A DNA stretch of 64,000 nucleotides from the NCBI RefSeq assembly GCF_932526225.1, contig NC_064047.1:10956494-11020493 (forward strand), written 5' to 3'. A program made the translations under genes and the position numbers. The notes beneath the pieces were generated by a model. The model did no database searches, was not told the DNA's origin, and saw only the letters and a program-made list of their open reading frames with translations. The stretch is from Nematostella vectensis (lineage: Eukaryota > Cnidaria > Anthozoa > Actiniaria > Edwardsiidae). Position 1 is the stretch's first letter; each line of letters starts with the position of its first letter. This document shows positions 58,365 to 64,000 of the stretch, one piece after another.

Positions 58365-59954
58365 TTGTTTATAAGATGTAAAGCGGTGAAGAAGCCCTTT
58401 TTTTAGACTATCTGTTGTGTGTCCGCAAATTATTCGGACTTTAATGATCACCAACGCCTCGCCTCCAGGCTTTATGAACTAACACATAAACAAGCTTTTC
58501 CCTGAATAGGTTATATTGTCTGCAATTTGAATGATGTCGCTTTACAAAATGTAATCGCCCGCAGAGTATCGCGCATAGCGACAGTTTAGACCTATACACA
58601 TTCAAATACACGGCTTCTCAAGTCAGGAGAGGATTCGCTGGCTGCAGCTCTAGACTGAAAAATGAAAATCCAAGACGGAAGCAAATAGGACACGATGAAA
58701 ACATTCCTTCTGGAGACAACTAAGGTTTGTCATGTAAACAGTAGTTTTTTTTTTTTTCAGTTAGACACAAAGTTAGAAATAGTTTCAACAAAGATGGCTT
58801 TATAACTTTTAAATGTAAACTCGACTTACTTGACTTAACAAAAAATCCATTAATTTAAAAGTAAGCATAAAGGAGCTTTTCAACGAAAAGTGGGCTATAA
58901 ATGCCATACAAAAGGATTTTCGATTTTGTATAAAATGCTGAATTGCTTGAATAAACTTTGGATAATTAGATTAATGCATAATTGATTAAACTAGGCTCAA
59001 AGTTTCTTTTAAGTCTTTTGAAAAATTTTATACTACTGTACCAGCTATATTTTTGGGTTCTCTAACCACATGTAACAAGAGGCTATGACTCTCTCTGACC
59101 ACTTGTGACAAAACGACTATGACCCGCATGGCTGGGGGAGGTACCGGTTTTTTAGTTGTTCGCTGTTATAAAATCTTTACAAGATCTGGTATCTACAAGT
59201 ATTTTCTAACAGGTTTCTCTTCAAGTTCTTAAGAGTCTAAAGTGAGTTTTGTGTGTTGGGGCTCCGGTACGCACCCATATTTATATGCTACTAAGACGGC
59301 ATGTCCTTTAGGATAACTGACACTGACATCCCAAAGGGCTTTTAGCACTCTTTATAAGGGTTTAACCAATGGGTGTATGAGGGACGACTTTCCTATGTGG
59401 GTGTGCCAGTCGGTTACCCTTGGGCTACCGTGACTTACGTAATGTTTACATGTTGCTACTGACTACGGATGTCACACACTAACTTGTTACACTGCTAGTG
59501 CGCATGGCAAGATACACACGTGACTATTATGACTGACAGCATTACAATAATTTTTGCACTGAAACTCTTTAAATGTACTAAAACTTTATTTCATTTAGGT
59601 CTGAAGCTTACTTAGGGTAAACCTTGTGTGAACTCAGATTTAACTTTGCTTATGTAGTTAACGGATACAGGACTAAAACAAATGCTCACAGCTCTGTTCT
59701 CCAGTACCACTTGAAAAGGGACGCGGTACGCCCATAAGTACCCCGAGCAAAAGGTCAATCTACTAAAAATACGAACTGCTTGTCTAAGCAATTTCCATGC
59801 GAGCGTTTTAGATTCCCCTGTCAAACGCGATAGGTTAGCTAAACAAAATGCTTTTAGTCTTTCCGTGGACTTCAATATGCTGACAGCCGATCAGTATATA
59901 ATTTCTAGATGCTAAATATGTCTTCACTACAGGTGTGACTTATTTCTGCGTGAC
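58365..59954. other. Intergenic, no gene recognised
   Basis: AT-rich. An 87-codon minus-strand frame at 59612-59875 has no recognised motif. Confidence 0.5.
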
Positions 59955-61371
59955 ACTACTATAATATATACTACTATATTATATACTACTGTATAATATA
60001 CTACTATATTTATACTACTATAATATGTACTACTATATTATATACTACTGTATTATATACTACTATATTATATACTACTATATTATATATTACTATATTA
60101 TATACTACTACATTATATACTACTATATTATATACTACTGTATTTTATACTACTATATTATATACTACTATATTATATACTACTGTATTATATACTACTG
60201 TATTATATACTACTATATTATATACTACTATATTATATACTACTATATTATATACTACTATATTATATACTACTATATTATATACTACTATATTATATAC
60301 CACTATATTATATACTACTATATTATACACCACTATATTATATACTACTATATTATATACTACTGTATTATATACTACTGTATTATATACTACTGTATTA
60401 TATACTACTATATTATATACTACTATATTATATACTACTATATTATATACTACTATATTTTATACTACTATATTATATACTACTATATTATATACTACTA
60501 TATTATACACTACTGTATTATATACTACTGTATTAAATACTACTATATTATATACTACTATATTATATACTACTATATTATATACTACTATATTATATAC
60601 TACTATATTATATACTACTATATTATACACTACTGTATTATATACTACTGTATTTTATACTACTATATTATATACTACTATATTATATACTACTATATTA
60701 TATACTACTATATTATATACTACTATATTATATACTACTATATTATATACTACGATATTATATACTACTATATTATATACTACTGTATTATATACTACTG
60801 TATTATATACTACTGTATTATATACTACTGTATTATATACTACTGTATTATATACTACTGTATTATATACTATTGTATTATATACTACTCTATTATATAC
60901 TACTCTATTATATACTACTCTATTATATACTACTCTATTATATACTACTCTATTATATACTACTCTATTATATACTACTCTATTATATACTACTATATTA
61001 TATACTACTATATTATATACTACTATATTATATACTACTATATTATATACTACTATATTATATACTACTGTATTATATACTACTGTATTATATACTACTG
61101 TATTATATACTACTATATTATATACTACTGTATTATATACTACTGTATTATATACTACTATATTATATACTACTATATTATATACTACTATATTATATAC
61201 TACTATATTATATACTACTATATTATATACTACTATATTATATACTACTATATTATATACTACTATATTTTATGCTACTATATTATATACTACTATATTA
61301 TATACTACTATATTATATACTACTATATTTTATACTACTATATTATATACTACTATATTATATTCTACTAA
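59955..61371. repeat. 15-bp AT-rich satellite, about 94 copies
   Basis: Unit TACTACTATATTATA with 15-bp period. Point variants come in blocks: TACTG at 60781-60870 and 61066-61160, TACTC at 60886-60985. The 15-bp period leaves frames open, giving spurious tyrosine/isoleucine proteins. Confidence 0.98.
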
Positions 61372-61549
61372 AGTATGATTGGGTTTGGCTCAGAGACCAT
61401 GAGGGCAAGAGAAATAATTGTTTTTCAAATCACACTTGTAGGACTATTTGTATACGTTTCTTGGTCGTTTCTTGCCGTTTTTGGCTTTTTAAAATCCGGC
61501 TCTTCTGTCCTTTTTTTGGAGGGGTGGGGGATTATTTTAAAGACTCTCG

Positions 61550-61735
61550 TCTTTTTTATGTTCTAAGGGAACTGCTTCAGACTCTCGGCGTGTTTATGTT
61601 TTTAGGGGATTGCTTTAGACTCTAGGCTTGTTTATGTTTTATGTGATTGTTTTGGACTCTCAGCTTTGTTTATGTTTTTAGGGGATTGCTTTAGACTCTC
61701 GGATTTTTTATGTTTTTAGGGGATTGCTTTACTTG
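61550..61735. repeat. Approximately 39-bp tandem repeat
   Basis: About five copies of TTTATGTTTTTAGGGGATTG then CTTTAGACTCTCGG, with one copy reading ATGTGATTGTTTTGGACTC. Confidence 0.85.
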
Positions 61736-62046
61736 TGGCTTGCTTGGGCCTTCTGTTTAGCAGCATTGTCTCCTGTTTGGGTAAGTCCTACCTATCTAAA
61801 AAAAAGTATTTTATCATCCCCACCCCCAAAAAAGTCTTTTAAGACTTCAAGCTCGTACATAAATACACAATGTGTATATAGCCTCATGTATCACCCCTGG
61901 CTAAAGGATAGCAGTTGGTAGAATTCGAAACCGTACAGATTGGACGATCCGCCAAAAGATTGAACTCAGTGGGAAAAACTGGTAAGCCTGAAACAGTTGA
62001 TGATATCTCATTAATACTCACTTTTTAAAAAAGAAACTTATAAATA

Positions 62047-62208
62047 GCCGTAGCAGGGGGTGGGGCACTGGGGGCACGTGCCCCCCCCCCCCCCCAATAT
62101 TTTGAAAAATTATAAGGAAATGACAACTAGCATGGGCGTGGCCCATTGTTCTTAATGTTTCTGTATTGTGCCCCCCCCCCCCCTCGATCTTTCGGGGCCT
62201 GCTACGGC
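62047..62208. mobile_element. 162-bp MITE with TA target duplication
   Basis: GCCGTAGCAGGGGG at the left and CCCCTGCTACGGC-type end (GGCCTGCTACGGC) at the right are inverted; TA flanks both sides (62045-62046, 62209-62210). Interior has two C runs and AATATTTTGAAAAATTATAA, shared with three other places in the window. Confidence 0.85.
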
Positions 62209-62413
62209 TATGCAACAAGTTGCATGCTACTATAGTTAGGCTTTCTGTATAGGCGCTGCGGAGAGGTTGAGGCTGATAAGCCCCAAAGTTTTCCTTGTGA
62301 ATGATATCTGACATCTAAGTATGTGTTTCCGGGTTCTTTTTTCTGATTATTTTTTTTCTCTGAAATTTTGCTTTGCGTTTTTCGATTGTATTGACCTTCA
62401 CCTCGATGTGTAG

Positions 62414-63520
62414 ATTGCATGAATGACCTTGGTTTGGCGTCGGGCCGTCTCCGTGACTACCAGTTCAGTGCTTCTTCGTACGAAAATGGAGAAGGTGAAC
62501 CTTGGTATGGAAGGCTTGGCGGCTCCACCAAGAAGAACTGGTGCGCTTCCACCAAGGACACAGGCCAATATCTACAGGTACACATTACCATATATGCCAA
62601 TTTAGACAAACTCGCCATTGTGTGGTATGCATTGTAGGGTTTTTGTTCATGCTCTGGTGACCATTACGTGGCTTTCCGATACCAGGATTCAGCCATTACG
62701 TTACCCACGAACAACTGCAGGCTGCAAGACATGGCTTCTCGAGTGCGACCTTATACCGCCCAACATTTAGCCTGCATGTTGTCGTTGACTTTAGAGACAA
62801 ATATCCTCCCTAAATTTATACATGTTCTGTATCATCCTAACATGACTTTCAGATAGAGCTTGGCCCCAATGAACATAAAATCACGGCCGTGGCGACACAG
62901 GGAGCCAATAATCACGACTCTTGGGTACTGACGTACACATTATCCTCCAGTTATGATGGACGGAGTTGGGCTGATTACAAAGAGGGGGGAAGTGTAAAGG
63001 TACATACCGTATAGCCTACATACTGTATAGCCTAGATACTAAACAGATTACATACCGTATAGACTACGTATTGTATAGCCTACATACCGTATAGGTACAT
63101 ACCACATAGCCTATATAACGCATGACTACATAGCGTATAGACTACATACCGTATAGATTACATATCGTATAGCCTACAAACCGTGTCGACTACATACCGG
63201 AAACCCTACTTACCGTATAGCCTAAATACCGTATAGACTACATACCGTATAGCCTACATACCCTACAGCCTACATACTGTAGTGCCTACATGCCGTATAG
63301 CCTGCTTAACGTATAGTCTAAGTATATCCTATGTACAGTATGGAAAGCATGGTCTTAATATGATGTGAGTATTTTTCAAAGGTTTTCAGCGGGAACACCG
63401 ATAGGAAATCAATAGTCAAGCACGAGCTCGACCCAGCTTTCCACGCGGTCTATGTGCGTTTCCAGCCCAAAACATGGAGCGGGGACCTGTGTATGAGGGC
63501 TGAGCTATATGGGTGCTATG
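62414..63520 (+). CDS. Discoidin (F5/8 type C) domain exons of a larger gene
   Basis: Exons 62414-62577, 62853-62999 and 63382-63520, with acceptors GATGTGTAG, GACTTTCAG and TTTTTCAAAG and donors CAG|GTACAC, AAG|GTACAT and ATG|GTAAGT. Together they encode one full domain: CMNDLGLASGRLRDYQFSAS, WYGRLGG.., NWCASTKDTGQYLQ, then IELGPNEHKITAVATQGANN, SWVLTYTLSSSYDGRSWADY, then VKHELDPAFHAVYVRFQPKT and ending MRAELYGC. The first and last cysteines are the usual disulfide pair. Such domains bind glycans or lipids in secreted or surface proteins. The gene begins before and continues past these exons; start, end and full product are unknown. Confidence 0.88.
63001..63345. repeat. Degenerate TACCGTATAGCCTACA repeat in the discoidin intron
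   Basis: About 20 copies of a 16-17-bp unit between exons 2 and 3. Confidence 0.9.
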
Positions 63521-64000
63521 GTAAGTTGACTTTTGTTGGGTTTCCTGTTGTGTTTAATGAGTTTATGTAGGCCTGTGTGCAAACTCGTTCACAGGGCCCT
63601 TTCCCTTTCCTGTCGTTTGGTCGACGGGAGATGGCCCTGGGATCGACCGGTCACGTGACTCCTTTTACACCCAGGATCTTTGGGTGTAATAAATAAGCAT
63701 AAATTATCCAATGTATATCTTCAAAACAAGATGGCGGCAGAGTCGGAAGTACCGGCCGTTTTCACTCGATTTAGGATAGCTAAGAATTGCTAAGATTTTT
63801 CATCTTTGAATTTAAAGTTAAACAAGACAGTGCCTGAAATTTGAAAGATTTTGAAGCAAAATATGTTTTAGGTTTCGTTTAGGGGGGTTTGACACCCTGT
63901 CCATGAGCACTTGCGCGTGATTTTCTGAGTAGCAGCAGCAGCAAAAAACGCGTGAAATTCGCGGGGAAAAATCCGTCAAAATGTATCGAAGAAAATGTAT
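63521..64000. other. Intron or downstream sequence of discoidin gene
   Basis: No further exon recognised before the window ends. Confidence 0.5.

Noticed and set aside
59612..59875. 87-codon minus-strand gene
   Set aside because: No motif, no splice partners, and composition like flanking non-coding DNA.
60025..61371. 448-codon tyrosine/isoleucine protein
   Set aside because: It is the 15-bp satellite read in one frame; the period alone keeps the frame open.

Overview
This is a window of animal nuclear DNA, not bacterial. It has short exons with GT-AG introns, receptor genes, and many minisatellites, microsatellites and small inverted-repeat transposons. Gene types, intron sizes and the AT-rich background fit a cnidarian, most probably a sea anemone such as Nematostella; that assignment is inference, not a database match.

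From about 27.05 kb down to the left edge (minus strand) runs one long gene that I read as SMCR8, the DENN-type partner of C9orf72. I placed 20 exons from splice signals, mostly unbroken codon phase and similarity to SMCR8, most clearly at the N-terminal, DENN and C-terminal regions. A few small exons are uncertain or missing, and the last exon lies off the window. Its introns are unusually rich in tandem repeats.

The standout is an 8.3-kb GC-rich element at 6592-14896, inside an SMCR8 intron. It has terminal inverted repeats of about 290 bp, each with a perfect hairpin near the tip and short repeated motifs. Between them lies a tightly packed set of virus-like genes: a protein-primed-type DNA polymerase B joined to an SF1 helicase, a probable jelly-roll capsid protein cut short, a probable second capsid protein, a coiled-coil membrane protein, a glycine-rich membrane protein, a large protein of unknown role, and a cysteine-rich zinc-type protein. 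It resembles Polinton or Polinton-like virus elements, but no integrase is visible. It is an old, broken copy: an internal deletion near 11.3 kb fuses the cut 3' ends of the capsid and helicase genes, and most other breaks sit at homopolymer runs.

Divergent from SMCR8 at 29.6 kb is a short four-exon gene like the N-terminus of CASP8AP2/FLASH. A two-exon, 64-residue gene of unknown function lies at 35.0-36.0 kb (minus). An intronless rhodopsin-class GPCR is at 39.4 kb. Two class C (metabotropic glutamate-like) receptors face each other tail to tail at 46.0-48.8 kb (plus, intronless) and 50.4-54.4 kb (minus, three exons). At 62.4-63.5 kb three exons encode a complete discoidin (F5/8 C) domain of a gene that continues past the right edge. 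The remaining space holds MITE-like elements, a 1.4-kb 15-bp satellite, a 30-bp array of GTCACGTGAC palindromes, and AT-rich sequence in which I see no genes.
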